This document shows positions 25,032 to 34,015 of a DNA stretch of 64,000 nucleotides, one piece after another (the first letter of the stretch is position 1; each line of letters starts with the position of its first letter). The DNA is from Geojedonia sp051814705 (GTDB lineage Bacteria > Bacteroidota > Bacteroidia > Flavobacteriales > Flavobacteriaceae): positions 310,001 to 374,000 of the forward strand of contig JBPWQW010000002.1 of assembly GCA_051814705.1 (NCBI GenBank). The letters run 5' to 3'. The position numbers were made by a program, and so were the translations under genes. Below the pieces are notes generated by a model. That model made no database searches, had not been told where the DNA came from, and was given only the letters and a program-made list of their open reading frames with translations.

Positions 25032-27491
25032 TTAAAATTTAGTACTTAACCTGACATTAAACACTCGTGGTGATAAGTAATTAGGGATGGCATATTGCCG
25101 TTTGCTATTTACATCGCGTACCCAAGTATTGGTAATGGTATTTTGGACATCGAAAATATTGAAGATTTCAAGACCTAAAGACAGTTCTTTAAATTTGCTT
25201 TTCCATCCTTTTTTATAAGTTTTATTCTGATCCACTATAATGTAACTAATGCCCAAATCGGCACGTTTATAGTCCCGTAATCGATTTTGAAAGTCGTAAG
25301 GATCGGCATAGCTGGGTGAGCCCCCAGGAACCCCTGTATTATAAACCAAATTCAGGTACATTTTCATGTCGGGAATATTAGGCATATAATCCTGAAACAA
25401 AATACCAAATTTCAAACGTTGGTCTGTTGGTCGTGCAATATAACCCTGTCCTTCAATGTTTTCTTCAGTCTTTAAATACCCAAAGCTAAACCAAGACTCC
25501 GTGCCGGGAACAAATTCACCATTTAATCTAAAATCCAGCCCATAAGCGTATGCTTTGGCATTATTTTTTGCTCGGTAACGGATGCGAACATTTTCTAAAG
25601 TATAAGGGTTAACATCAGTAATGTCTTTATAATAGGCTTCAGAAACCAATTTAAAAGGGCGATCCCACATTTTAAAACTATATTCATTACCCAACACCAA
25701 ATGAACTGATTTTTGAGCTTTTACATTGGGATTCACAACACCCAACGAGTCTCTTAATTCTCTATAAAAAGGAGGTTGGTAATACAAACCACCAGCTAGC
25801 CGGAACAGCATATCTTTATTCCAATCTGGTTTTATGGCCAATTGCGCTCTAGGGCTCACTATAATTTGAGAAGCACTTTGAATGCCTTTACCATTCACTG
25901 TCCAGTTTTGAACCCTGACGCCAGCATTGTAAAACACTTCATTATGTCCCAACATCGAACGTTTACTCCATTGTGCATAAGCTTGTAATCTGTCAATTTG
26001 CACCTTGTTTGTAGCTCTTACGGATTGAAATGGGACCAAAGGACCTTGAAAAGGCTCATAAGGTTGATTATTAAAGGCATCGATATTTGGTGGCCTAATT
26101 GAAAATCCAGCGCTATCAATAACTTCCCATTCCACCACACGGTCCCTAATATCTTCATGAGTATATTTTACAGACCATTCTATGGTATTGTCGTCAATTT
26201 TATAATCCCCTTTATGCTCAATAGTTGTAATTAGTGCATCCAAATCATTACGGGCATGGGTCAATTGAGACCCAATGCCTTCGCTAAAGTCTACTTCTCC
26301 TAAATTTTCATCACCAATATTGGTGTTCACTTCTCCTAAGCGGTATTGGGCTAAAATGTCATAATGTTCTGCTTCAGTTGTATGGTAAGTCGAAGCAATA
26401 AGCTTCAGCGTTACATCATCATTGACAAAATAATTGGCTTTAAAAGCAGCAAATTCAGTTTGGTATTGGTCTTTTTCCTGACCTTCATAAAATACAATTA
26501 ATGCCAAAGGATCTGATATGGTACCAAAATTGGTCTGTCTATTTTGAGGCTTAAAATCGTATTTGTTAAGCGACAGGTTGCCGAGGAAATTTAAATGGAA
26601 TTTATCAGAAAATTTATAAGTCAAATAGGTTTGTGCGTCGGCAAAAACAGGAATGACATTGGATTTGGTCTCCAAGGATTTAATGATCAAGCTATTGTCT
26701 CGATAGCGCAAACCAACTATTCCCGAAAACTTGGAGTCTTTGCTAACAGCTTCGGCTGCAATGCTACCTCCTAATAAACTTAAATCGGTGCGGACACCAA
26801 ATTTGATGGGATTTCTATAGGTAATATCTAAAACGGAGGAGAGCTTGTCGCCATATTTAGCTTGAAAACCACCTGCAGAAAAATCTACATTCTGAACCAA
26901 GTCGGTATTAACAAAACTCAAACCTTCCTGTTGTCCTGAACGAATTAAAAACGGACGATAGACTTCAATTTCATTGACATAGACTAAGTTTTCATCGAAA
27001 TTTCCACCCCTGACCGAATATTGTGTGCTCAGTTCATTTGAAATATTAACTCCGGGAAGCGTCTTTAAAATATTTTCGACGCCAGGTTGGGCGCCCTTTA
27101 TATTCCGCAATATTTCTGGGCTAATGGTTGAGATGCCATCTACCGATTGTCTGGTATTGGAGTTGATGATTACCGTGGCAATTTGTTCAATTTGAATATT
27201 CATAACTGGATTAAATTCCAATTCCTGTCCATTTTTTAAATTGAATATGGCCACAACACGCTTGTGAGATAAGTGGGTGAACTCGACTGTTACATTAGTA
27301 TTTGCTGGGACTTTTAATTCATAAAACCCATTTTCATTGGAGGTTGTACCATCAGTTCCGGCCTTGATGTTTACGTTATAAATTGGCGCTTGGCTGCCGT
27401 CAAGGATGACGCCTTTAACGGTTGCCGTTTGTGAAATTCCAAAAAAAGGAAAGCCAAAAAGAAAAAGAAGCAATGAAAAATGAATCTTCAA
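25032..27491 (-). CDS. TonB-dependent outer-membrane receptor with N-terminal CarboxypepD_reg-like domain
   Basis: An 819-residue protein with a signal peptide (to about residue 20), a carboxypeptidase-regulatory-like domain (about 24-110, TVKGVILDGSQAPIYNVNI), a plug domain (about 115-235, with ILKTLPGVNISNELSTQYSVRGG) and a 22-strand barrel ending NVRLSTKF, with a final aromatic residue as usual for barrels. The substrate is unknown; the operon with an S10 peptidase suggests peptides, by inference. The gene is 12 bp downstream of the M23 gene. Confidence 0.93.
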   Translation of the reverse strand: MKIHFSLLLFLFGFPFFGISQTATVKGVILDGSQAPIYNVNIKAGTDGTTSNENGFYELKVPANTNVTVEFTHLSHKRVVAIFNLKNGQELEFNPVMNIQIEQIATVIINSNTRQSVDGISTISPEILRNIKGAQPGVENILKTLPGVNISNELSTQYSVRGGNFDENLVYVNEIEVYRPFLIRSGQQEGLSFVNTDLVQNVDFSAGGFQAKYGDKLSSVLDITYRNPIKFGVRTDLSLLGGSIAAEAVSKDSKFSGIVGLRYRDNSLIIKSLETKSNVIPVFADAQTYLTYKFSDKFHLNFLGNLSLNKYDFKPQNRQTNFGTISDPLALIVFYEGQEKDQYQTEFAAFKANYFVNDDVTLKLIASTYHTTEAEHYDILAQYRLGEVNTNIGDENLGEVDFSEGIGSQLTHARNDLDALITTIEHKGDYKIDDNTIEWSVKYTHEDIRDRVVEWEVIDSAGFSIRPPNIDAFNNQPYEPFQGPLVPFQSVRATNKVQIDRLQAYAQWSKRSMLGHNEVFYNAGVRVQNWTVNGKGIQSASQIIVSPRAQLAIKPDWNKDMLFRLAGGLYYQPPFYRELRDSLGVVNPNVKAQKSVHLVLGNEYSFKMWDRPFKLVSEAYYKDITDVNPYTLENVRIRYRAKNNAKAYAYGLDFRLNGEFVPGTESWFSFGYLKTEENIEGQGYIARPTDQRLKFGILFQDYMPNIPDMKMYLNLVYNTGVPGGSPSYADPYDFQNRLRDYKRADLGISYIIVDQNKTYKKGWKSKFKELSLGLEIFNIFDVQNTITNTWVRDVNSKRQYAIPNYLSPRVFNVRLSTKF

Positions 27492-27503
27492 ACGGGTTAT
27501 TTT

Positions 27504-29189
27504 TTATTTTCTAAAAAAGGTTGCTTCAAATGTAGCATTATTTCCAACATTATCGGTAACAATCAGTTTCAAATTATTTTCGGTTTCAGCACTAACCTTG
27601 TCTTCAAAATCATAGGTCAAAATATTGTCCTTGAATTCATATTCCATTAAAATCCATTTGCCATTAATGGTTGCTCTATAACTGCTAATTCCTGACAAAT
27701 CATCCACGATTTTTACTTTTAAAGCGGTCTCTTTGCTCAGCCATTTACCACTAATAAAATTAATTGGGGTAATTTTTGGCTTAACGCGATCACTCACCAG
27801 TGCAAAAGTCCCAAGCGTATTAGGCCTTGCAATTAGGGAGTCGCCTTTGCGAGTGGTAGTCATATAGTTTGGTCTTTGGTTATACCCAGTAAGTTGGGCA
27901 ACAAATAATTTGCTTTTATCAGCTTCGTTATAGTGGCTTACGTCGTAATAAATACTGTAGTTTTTTTGTAGCGGAATAATATCTTTATGAAGCTTTAAGG
28001 TGTCATTTTTGACATCAAAATCTAAATATTCATCATCAAAAAATGTGTTGGCTGGAATATACACTGAAACCCTGTCTTTTTGTAAAGAAGTCGGCTGATT
28101 GGAATACACCAAATACTTAGAGTTCATAGTGTTTGAAACGGGATTAGCTTCTTTTTTTTTGCCACGGATTGAAAGGGTTACCCAGGCTTCATTGTTCTTA
28201 AAATCTTGGATTCTAATTTTATAAACTGAAGACGTGTTGTCTTCAATCTTGATATAACCATCCTCCTCAACATCTTTAAGCAAGCTTAAAGTATTGCCAC
28301 TTTGGACGAATAATTTTTGAATTCTTGATTGTTTAGTTTTATAAAAACCATAGTCGATAAATCGATTAATGAGTTTGCTTTCGTCAAAACTAAAACGCCT
28401 AAAATCGAGTTCTAGAGTTTTGTTCCCGTTAAAAAAAGTTTGAATATTGTACACGCCATTTTGATTAGGAGCAGCATCTTGTTTATCGTTTGTTTCAATG
28501 CCGAATCCAATAGTGCCATAGGCCTCAAGGTTTTCTACCGTATAATTTCCATTCTTATCAGGAATGACGCGGAGTTCTACTTTGTTATTGGACGTATTGA
28601 CATAAGAATTTTCGTCTTTGGCATATGCAAAAACCTTAGATACGTAAGGCGCTCTGGTGTCCTTAACATCCAATCCGAAAAGCAATGGGTTTAAGGGGCG
28701 TTCTTGATTGTCCCTAATTTCAAAATGCAAATGTGGGGCAGAAGATCCTCCCGTGTTTCCAGAAAGCGCAATCCATTCGTCGCTGCCAACAGGGAGTTCA
28801 TTTGGCGTTGGGAACACCTCCACTTCATAGGATTCTTTTTGGTATTGAAGTTGCTTAACATAAGCTTCAATTTTGGGTGAAAATTTTTTTAAATGCCCGT
28901 ACACCGTTGTATAGCCATTGGGATGTGTAACGTATAGAGCTTTGCCATATCCAAAATAGGAAACTTTAATTCGGCTCACATAGCCTGGAGCAGCAGTGTA
29001 GACATTCAATCCTTGGCGATTTTGAGTTTTAATGTCAAGTCCTGAATGAAAATGATTGGATCGAAGTTCTGCAAAGTTTCCTGCCAATATTAGCAGAATG
29101 TCTAAAGGGTTTCTAAAATAATCTTGAGGATATTCAGCTTGCGAAAAGCAAAACTGGATCGATAAGAGGAACAGAAAAAGATAGTTCAT
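27504..29189 (-). CDS. M23 family metallopeptidase
   Basis: A 561-residue exported protein with a signal peptide (to SQ17). The N-terminal 150-160 residues are the M23 (LytM) domain: zinc ligands H48 and D52 in HFHSGLDI, a conserved H99 in VYGHL, and H153/H155 in APHLHFEIRD. The remaining 400 residues are beta-sandwich-like domains that may bind the envelope. By family it cuts peptidoglycan cross-bridges or related peptides. First gene of the operon with the TonB receptor and the S10 peptidase. Confidence 0.93.
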   Translation of the reverse strand: MNYLFLFLLSIQFCFSQAEYPQDYFRNPLDILLILAGNFAELRSNHFHSGLDIKTQNRQGLNVYTAAPGYVSRIKVSYFGYGKALYVTHPNGYTTVYGHLKKFSPKIEAYVKQLQYQKESYEVEVFPTPNELPVGSDEWIALSGNTGGSSAPHLHFEIRDNQERPLNPLLFGLDVKDTRAPYVSKVFAYAKDENSYVNTSNNKVELRVIPDKNGNYTVENLEAYGTIGFGIETNDKQDAAPNQNGVYNIQTFFNGNKTLELDFRRFSFDESKLINRFIDYGFYKTKQSRIQKLFVQSGNTLSLLKDVEEDGYIKIEDNTSSVYKIRIQDFKNNEAWVTLSIRGKKKEANPVSNTMNSKYLVYSNQPTSLQKDRVSVYIPANTFFDDEYLDFDVKNDTLKLHKDIIPLQKNYSIYYDVSHYNEADKSKLFVAQLTGYNQRPNYMTTTRKGDSLIARPNTLGTFALVSDRVKPKITPINFISGKWLSKETALKVKIVDDLSGISSYRATINGKWILMEYEFKDNILTYDFEDKVSAETENNLKLIVTDNVGNNATFEATFFRK

Positions 29190-29314
29190 AAATAAATTTG
29201 AGTTGCTAAATTATTAATTTGGACATAATCATCAAAGAATTATTGATTTATTACCATGAATCATAAGAATGTTTAATAGGATAATTAATAATTTTAAAAA
29301 TTATTGTAAAACAA

Positions 29315-29345
29315 TTGTGATTTTTCATTTGGTATGTTAACTTTG
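29315..29345 (+). promoter_or_regulatory. promoter (TTG-N20-TAACTTTG) for the zapB-like/zapA genes
   Basis: TTG at 29315-29317 and TAACTTTG at 29338-29345 with 20 bp between, 24 bp before the ATG at 29370. A good match to the Bacteroidota consensus. Confidence 0.6.
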
Positions 29346-29369
29346 TTACATCAGTATTGAAAATTGTAA

Positions 29370-29660
29370 ATGAGTAAAATTGAAGATATTGTCGATTCTT
29401 TAGAGAATAAAATTAGTAAGGTTTTACATAAACTTGAAGTTTTGAAACAAACAAATACTAAACTTTCACAAGAGTTGGCAATACAGCAACAAAAACACCT
29501 TCAACAACAGGAAGAAATGAGTTCTTGGGTTGAAAAATATGAGTCGCTCAAAATTGCAAATTCATTACTTGGCAGTGACGATAATAACAAAGAAACCAAG
29601 CTCAAAATAAATGCATTAATTAGGGATATTGATTATTGTATAGCTCAATTATCTGAATAA
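29370..29660 (+). CDS. coiled-coil protein upstream of zapA (ZapB-like)
   Basis: A 96-residue protein that is almost entirely heptad-patterned coiled coil (about residues 5-60: EDIVDSLENKISKVLHKLEVL and on, with a Q-rich middle). It has no signal peptide. Its size, composition and place 15 bp before zapA suggest a ZapB-like divisome partner; this is inference from context, as coiled-coil proteins cannot be assigned by sequence alone. Confidence 0.7.
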   Translation: MSKIEDIVDSLENKISKVLHKLEVLKQTNTKLSQELAIQQQKHLQQQEEMSSWVEKYESLKIANSLLGSDDNNKETKLKINALIRDIDYCIAQLSE

Positions 29661-29675
29661 TGTTAAAAAAGGTTT

Positions 29676-29969
29676 ATGGCAGAACAGCTTAAAATAAAGC
29701 TTTCAATAGCTAACCGAGTGTATCCTTTAACTATAGCGCCAAGCCAAGAAGAAGGATTACGGAAAGCAGCTAAGAAAATTGATGCTATGATATCACAATT
29801 TGAGCAAAGCTATTCAGTAAGAGATAAGCAAGATGTATTGGCCATGTGCGCTTTACAATTTGCCTCTCTTGTGGAACAGAAATCGATAGATAAAGAGTAT
29901 GTTAATGATGAAGTTCAGACAAAATTAGAAGCAATGGACGAACTTTTAAATTTACATTTAAGCTCATAA
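29676..29969 (+). CDS. zapA: cell division protein ZapA
   Basis: A 97-residue protein of the usual ZapA size. The N-terminal domain has KIKLSIANRVYPLTI and the conserved EEGLRKAAKKIDAMI; the C-terminal half is a coiled coil starting with DVLAMCALQFA. ZapA tetramers cross-link FtsZ filaments at the division site. It follows the coiled-coil gene directly and is followed by the 6S-like RNA and rny, a gene order I know from flavobacteria. Confidence 0.9.
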   Translation: MAEQLKIKLSIANRVYPLTIAPSQEEGLRKAAKKIDAMISQFEQSYSVRDKQDVLAMCALQFASLVEQKSIDKEYVNDEVQTKLEAMDELLNLHLSS

Positions 29970-29989
29970 CGTTCTTTTAAATTAAACAT

Positions 29990-30165
29990 AGGTTACTGCC
30001 TGCATTAGTTATTTTTTTTGATAAACTCAACGTTAATTCTTTAAAAAGGGTGAGTTTAAGTTGTAAAACCGTGCTGTCTTAGAACAGATTGTTGATCAGC
30101 TTGTTAGCCCTAAACTTGTATTTAAGGAGTTTATACAAAATTTGAAACTGATGTAGGCTTTTTTT
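29990..30165 (+). ncRNA. ssrS: 6S-like RNA (6S-Flavo type, ssrS) between zapA and rny
   Basis: The 216-bp gap between zapA and rny holds a nested structure. The outer stem GCCTGCATTAGT (29998-30009) pairs with ACTGATGTAGGC (30147-30158) at all 12 positions with two G-U pairs. Inside, ATAAACTC (30021-30028) pairs with GAGTTTAT (30127-30134), and a smaller stem TGAGTTTA / TAAACTTG lies further in. The outer 3' arm is followed at once by seven T (30159-30165), as in a terminator. A long rod with inner loops, this size (about 170 nt) and place between zapA and rny fit the 6S-Flavo family, which binds RNA polymerase. A possible TACATTTA -7 lies at 29953-29960. Exact ends are not certain. Confidence 0.7.
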
Positions 30166-30186
30166 ATACACAAACACTAACTAAAC

Positions 30187-31764
30187 ATGGAACAGAACAC
30201 AATTTTAATGATTGTTGGAGGTCTGGTATTAGGCACAATACTAGGATATATTTTAGCAAAAATTTTAGAAAAAAATAATGCGTCCAAATTGATTAAAGAC
30301 GCCAAAAGTGAAGCAATCGCCATTCTAAAAGAGGCCAAAATTGACGGTGAAAACTTACGAAAAGAAAAAGAGCTTAAAGCTAAAGAAAAGTTTATTGAGC
30401 TTAAATCTGAGCATGAAAAAGTGATTTTAAGCCGTGATAAAAAAATGGCTGAATCGGAAAAACGAACTCGTGATAAAGAGTCCCAAGTATCCAGTGAACT
30501 CGCTAGAAGCATTAAGATAAATAAAGATTTAGAAGATAAGATCAAAGATTACGATTTTAAATTGGAATTTCTTGAGAAGAAGAAGGACGAGCTTGATAAA
30601 GCACATAAAAGCCAAATCAAACAGTTAGAGGTGATTTCTGGTCTTTCAGCCGAAGATGCTAAAGCTCAACTTGTAGAATCACTTAAAAATGAAGCAAAGG
30701 CCGATGCCATGGCCTTTATCCAGAATCATCTTGAGGAAGCTAAACTTACGGCCCAACAAGATGCCAAAAAAATCATTATTAATACCATTCAACGCATTGG
30801 TACAGAAGAGGCTATTGATAATTGCGTGTCGGTATTCAATATTGAATCAGACGATGTAAAAGGACGCATTATAGGTCGCGAAGGACGAAACATTAGAGCG
30901 ATTGAAGCTGCTACTGGAGTGGAAATTATTGTAGATGATACCCCTGAGGCCATTATACTTTCGTGTTTTGACTCGGTGAGAAGAGAAGTGGCGCGATTGT
31001 CTTTGCATAAACTAGTGACTGATGGACGAATCCATCCAGCTAGAATTGAAGAAATTGTTCAAAAAACACAAAAACAAATTGAACAGGAAATTATAGAAGT
31101 TGGTAAGCGTACGGTTATCGATTTGGGTATTCATGGCTTACATCCTGAGCTCATAAAACTGATTGGACGTATGAAATACCGTTCGTCTTATGGTCAAAAT
31201 TTATTACAACATTCACGTGAAGTGGCTAAACTATGTGGTGTGATGGCTGCAGAATTGGGATTGAATTCTAAACTGGCCAAACGGGCAGGTTTACTACATG
31301 ATATTGGTAAAGTGCCTGATTCTGAAGCAGACATGGAAACTCCGCATGCTATTTTAGGAATGCAATGGGCAGAAAAATATGGTGAAAAACCAGAAATATG
31401 CAATGCCATTGGTGCGCATCACGACGAAATAGAAATGACTACCTTACTCTCTCCAATTGTTCAGGTTTGTGATGCGATTTCTGGCGCAAGACCTGGCGCA
31501 CGACGCCAAGTATTAGATTCGTATATTCAACGTTTGAAAGACTTAGAGGATGTTGCGTTCGGATTCAATGGTGTCAATAAAGCATACGCTATACAAGCCG
31601 GTCGAGAATTAAGGGTGATGGTTGAAAGCGAACGGGTTTCTGATGAACAAGCAGCCAATTTATCGTTTGAAATTTCCCAAAAAATTCAAACCGACATGAC
31701 CTATCCAGGGCAGGTAAAGGTGACTGTAATTAGAGAAACCAGAGCTGTTAATATTGCTAAATAA
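30187..31764 (+). CDS. rny: ribonuclease Y
   Basis: A 525-residue membrane-anchored endoribonuclease. One N-terminal span (residues 6-26), a coiled coil to about residue 170, a KH RNA-binding domain (DDVKGRIIGREGRNIRAIE) and an HD domain with H-D in LLHDIGK. It starts mRNA decay at the inner membrane. Length is typical (about 520). Starts 21 bp after the 6S-like RNA T-run and is followed by a terminator. Confidence 0.96.
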   Translation: MEQNTILMIVGGLVLGTILGYILAKILEKNNASKLIKDAKSEAIAILKEAKIDGENLRKEKELKAKEKFIELKSEHEKVILSRDKKMAESEKRTRDKESQVSSELARSIKINKDLEDKIKDYDFKLEFLEKKKDELDKAHKSQIKQLEVISGLSAEDAKAQLVESLKNEAKADAMAFIQNHLEEAKLTAQQDAKKIIINTIQRIGTEEAIDNCVSVFNIESDDVKGRIIGREGRNIRAIEAATGVEIIVDDTPEAIILSCFDSVRREVARLSLHKLVTDGRIHPARIEEIVQKTQKQIEQEIIEVGKRTVIDLGIHGLHPELIKLIGRMKYRSSYGQNLLQHSREVAKLCGVMAAELGLNSKLAKRAGLLHDIGKVPDSEADMETPHAILGMQWAEKYGEKPEICNAIGAHHDEIEMTTLLSPIVQVCDAISGARPGARRQVLDSYIQRLKDLEDVAFGFNGVNKAYAIQAGRELRVMVESERVSDEQAANLSFEISQKIQTDMTYPGQVKVTVIRETRAVNIAK

Positions 31765-31803
31765 TCATAGTTTTTCTAATAAAGTATAATTCATAAAAAA
31801 GGA

Positions 31804-31830
31804 GCACCCAATTCATTTGGGTGCTTTTTT
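31804..31830. terminator. bidirectional terminator between rny and xerD
   Basis: Stem GCACCCAA / TTGGGTGC (31804-31811 and 31817-31824) with a 5-nt loop; T run on the plus strand (31825-31830) and an A run at 31795-31800 that is a T run for the minus strand. It ends within the xerD stop codon. Confidence 0.85.
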
Positions 31831-32725
31831 ATTTTCTGGGGTGATATTTTTCTAAAACATCTTTTAAATGGGTTCGGTCTACATGAATGTAAATTTCGGT
31901 AGTGGTAATACTTTCATGGCCGAGCATTAATTGTATAGACCTTAAATCGGCCCCGTTTTCCAACAAATGTGTAGCAAACGAATGCCTTAAGGTATGTGGG
32001 GAGATAGTTTTATGAAGACTTATTTTTTCAGCCAATTGCTTTATAATGGTAAAGATCATGGCTCTTGTTAATTGTTTTCCTCTTCTGTTCAAAAATAAAG
32101 TGTCCTTAAATTCTGGAACAATCAAGACATGGGATCTGACTTCTTTTCTATAGATATCAATATATTTTTGTGTGCTTGTCCCTATAGGTACAAACCGTTG
32201 TTTATCGCCTTTTCCAGTAACTTTAATAAAGCCTTCTTCAAAAAATAAATCGGAGATCTTTAAATTCGTCAGTTCACTAACTCTCAAGCCACAACTGTAA
32301 AGGGTTTCCAAAATGGCGCGATTGCGTTCTCCTTCAGGCTTGCTCAAATCTATGGCAGCAATAAGGTTATCAATATCTTCAATGTTTAAGGTGTCGGGAA
32401 GTTTGCGTCCAATTTTTGGAGATTCAATATGATCCATCGGATTTGTCTTGCGGTAATCTTCAAAAATCAGATAACTAAAAAAACTTCGTAAACCAGAAAT
32501 CAGTCTTGATTGTGATCTTGGGTTTAAGACTTTGGAAATTTCATAAATAAAGGGCTGAACGTCGTCTATTGAAATATCAATGGGAGTAGTTTTAATTTCA
32601 TGTGCTTCCAAATACCTAATGAGCTTGTTAATATCAAACTCGTAGTTGGTAATGGAGTTTTTGGAAAGTCCCCGTTCTATTTTAAGGTAGTGCTTATAAT
32701 CCTTAAGTGCATGTTGCCATTTCAT
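31829..32725 (-). CDS. xerD: site-specific tyrosine recombinase XerD
   Basis: A 298-residue protein. An N-terminal SAM-like (core-binding) domain (residues 1-95) is followed by the catalytic domain with R148 (LYSCGLRVSEL), K172 (GKGDKQR), H244 and R247 (SPHTLRHSF), H270 (LGHESI) and the nucleophile Y279 (TEIYIHVD). It resolves chromosome dimers at dif. Length and full catalytic set fit XerD, not a mobile-element integrase; no attachment-site repeats are seen beside it. Confidence 0.92.
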   Translation of the reverse strand: MKWQHALKDYKHYLKIERGLSKNSITNYEFDINKLIRYLEAHEIKTTPIDISIDDVQPFIYEISKVLNPRSQSRLISGLRSFFSYLIFEDYRKTNPMDHIESPKIGRKLPDTLNIEDIDNLIAAIDLSKPEGERNRAILETLYSCGLRVSELTNLKISDLFFEEGFIKVTGKGDKQRFVPIGTSTQKYIDIYRKEVRSHVLIVPEFKDTLFLNRRGKQLTRAMIFTIIKQLAEKISLHKTISPHTLRHSFATHLLENGADLRSIQLMLGHESITTTEIYIHVDRTHLKDVLEKYHPRK

Positions 32726-32766
32726 CAGTGTAAAAATAGAATAATTTGGTTGTTTTATTAATACCG

Positions 32767-32784
32767 ATACGTAGTTCTACGTAT
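32767..32784. promoter_or_regulatory. perfect 18-bp inverted repeat, probable operator
   Basis: ATACGTAGTTCTACGTAT: 8-bp arms around TT, in the divergent spacer between xerD and the outer-membrane protein gene and 30 bp upstream of the TAAATTTG element. No second copy was found in the window by eye. Confidence 0.6.
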
Positions 32785-32813
32785 TTTTTAGGAAACCGTG
32801 ATGAAATAAAAAA

Positions 32814-32821
32814 TAAATTTG
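32814..32821 (+). promoter_or_regulatory. putative -7 promoter element (TAAATTTG) for the outer-membrane barrel gene
   Basis: An exact TAnnTTTG 61 bp before the ATG at 32883. The perfect inverted repeat at 32767-32784 lies 30 bp upstream. Confidence 0.5.
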
Positions 32822-32882
32822 TGTATTTCACAAAAATAATTGTTATTTAATCTATAATTAACCAATTAAAAACTAAACAATT

Positions 32883-33398
32883 ATGAAAAAACTATTTTTA
32901 TTAGCTGCAATTGCAGCTTTTGGATTTACAGCAGGTGCACAAAATGCCGCTTCGTCTGATGGGGGAAGATTTAATGCTGGAATTAATGCAGGCTTACCAA
33001 TAGGAGATGCTGGTGATGGCTGGACTTTTAATATTACTTTGGATCTTAATTATCTTTGGAATGTTAGTGAGAGTTTTAACGCTGGAATTGCTACAGGATA
33101 TTCTCACTCTTTTGGAGACACAATTGATTTTTTCGGAGAATCAATTGATGTTGATGACGCACAATTTCTACCTATTGCAGGAGCTGCACGTTTTAATGTT
33201 TCAGAAAATTTTATTTTGGGAGCAGATTTAGGTTATGCTATAGGCATAAATGAAGGCAATGATGGAGGATTTTATTATGCTCCAAGAATTCAATATAGTG
33301 TAAGTGATTCAATTGATATTGTTGGTGCTTATAGAGGTGTAAGTGTTTCTGGTGGCTCATTTGATATTATCACTTTAGGCATAGAGTTTGGACTTTAA
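32883..33398 (+). CDS. outer-membrane beta-barrel protein (OmpW/OmpX-like)
   Basis: A 171-residue protein with a signal peptide (MKKLFLLAAIAAFGFTAGAQ). The mature part alternates as short beta strands (RFNAGINAGLPIG, FNAGIATGYSHSF, FILGADLGYAIGINEG, SVSDSIDIVGAYRGVSV) and ends in LGIEFGL, as in small 8-strand barrels. Role unknown. Preceded by a perfect inverted repeat, so its expression is probably regulated; followed by a terminator. Confidence 0.82.
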   Translation: MKKLFLLAAIAAFGFTAGAQNAASSDGGRFNAGINAGLPIGDAGDGWTFNITLDLNYLWNVSESFNAGIATGYSHSFGDTIDFFGESIDVDDAQFLPIAGAARFNVSENFILGADLGYAIGINEGNDGGFYYAPRIQYSVSDSIDIVGAYRGVSVSGGSFDIITLGIEFGL

Positions 33399-33420
33399 TA
33401 ATTAAGTATTTATAGAAAAG

Positions 33421-33442
33421 GAAGCCAATGGCTTCTTTTTTT
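33421..33442 (+). terminator. rho-independent terminator after the barrel gene
   Basis: Stem GAAGCC / GGCTTC with a 3-nt loop and seven T. Confidence 0.85.
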
Positions 33443-33469
33443 ATGTCAAAATTTTAATACATTTACTTC

Positions 33470-33889
33470 ATGAAAAAGATCATCATCATCAATGGCCCAA
33501 ATATAAATCTTCTTGGTAAGCGCGAACCTGCGATTTATGGAAGTTTGTCGTTCACAGATTTTTTGGAGGCAGTCAAAAAAAAATATCCCCAATTACAAAT
33601 CGATCATTATCAATCGAATGTTGAAGGCGAACTGATTGATAAAATACAAGAAGTAGGTTTTAATTATGATGGCATTATTTTAAATGCTGCGGCCTACACC
33701 CATACGTCTATTGGAATAGGCGACGCAGTTAAAGCAATTGAAACTCCTGTTGTAGAAGTTCATATCTCCAATACCTTTTCTCGTGAAGAATTTAGACATC
33801 AATCGTTTATTTCTCCCAATGCGAAAGGCGTCATTTTAGGTTTTGGATTGCAAAGTTATGAATTGGCGATACAGAGTTTTATAAATTAG
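33470..33889 (+). CDS. aroQ: type II 3-dehydroquinate dehydratase
   Basis: A 139-residue enzyme of the shikimate pathway. Signatures are GPNINLLGKREPAIYG (catalytic tyrosine), ILNAAAYTHTS (substrate binding) and EVHISNTFSREEFRHQS (catalytic histidine region). Length is typical (about 140). It converts 3-dehydroquinate to 3-dehydroshikimate in the cytoplasm. The start was taken at MKKIIIINGPN. It appears as a single gene between the barrel gene and the convergent lpdA. Confidence 0.95.
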   Translation: MKKIIIINGPNINLLGKREPAIYGSLSFTDFLEAVKKKYPQLQIDHYQSNVEGELIDKIQEVGFNYDGIILNAAAYTHTSIGIGDAVKAIETPVVEVHISNTFSREEFRHQSFISPNAKGVILGFGLQSYELAIQSFIN

Positions 33890-33956
33890 AGCGTTTCGCA
33901 TTTAAAACAAAGATCGTTCACTGGGCTCTTTTTAGATATAAGACAATTATATAGAT

Positions 33957-33983
33957 AAAAGTCCCGAAAACTTCGGAACTTTT
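33957..33983 (-). terminator. terminator after lpdA
   Basis: Hairpin with arms AAAAGTCCCGAA / TTCGGAACTTTT (one C-A mismatch) and a 3-nt loop; reads as a terminator on the reverse strand, 33 bp after the lpdA stop. It may also serve aroQ. Confidence 0.65.
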
Positions 33984-34015
33984 AAGTCTAATATCTATGT
34001 TCTATTATCTTTTTT

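Noticed and set aside
30177..30545. A 122-codon reverse ORF antisense to rny
   Set aside because: Serine-rich product that mirrors the lysine/glutamate-rich coiled coil of RNase Y on the other strand.
31829..32725. XerD as a mobile-element integrase
   Set aside because: Length, full Xer catalytic set, and core neighbours; no attachment-site repeats, tRNA gene or cargo around it.
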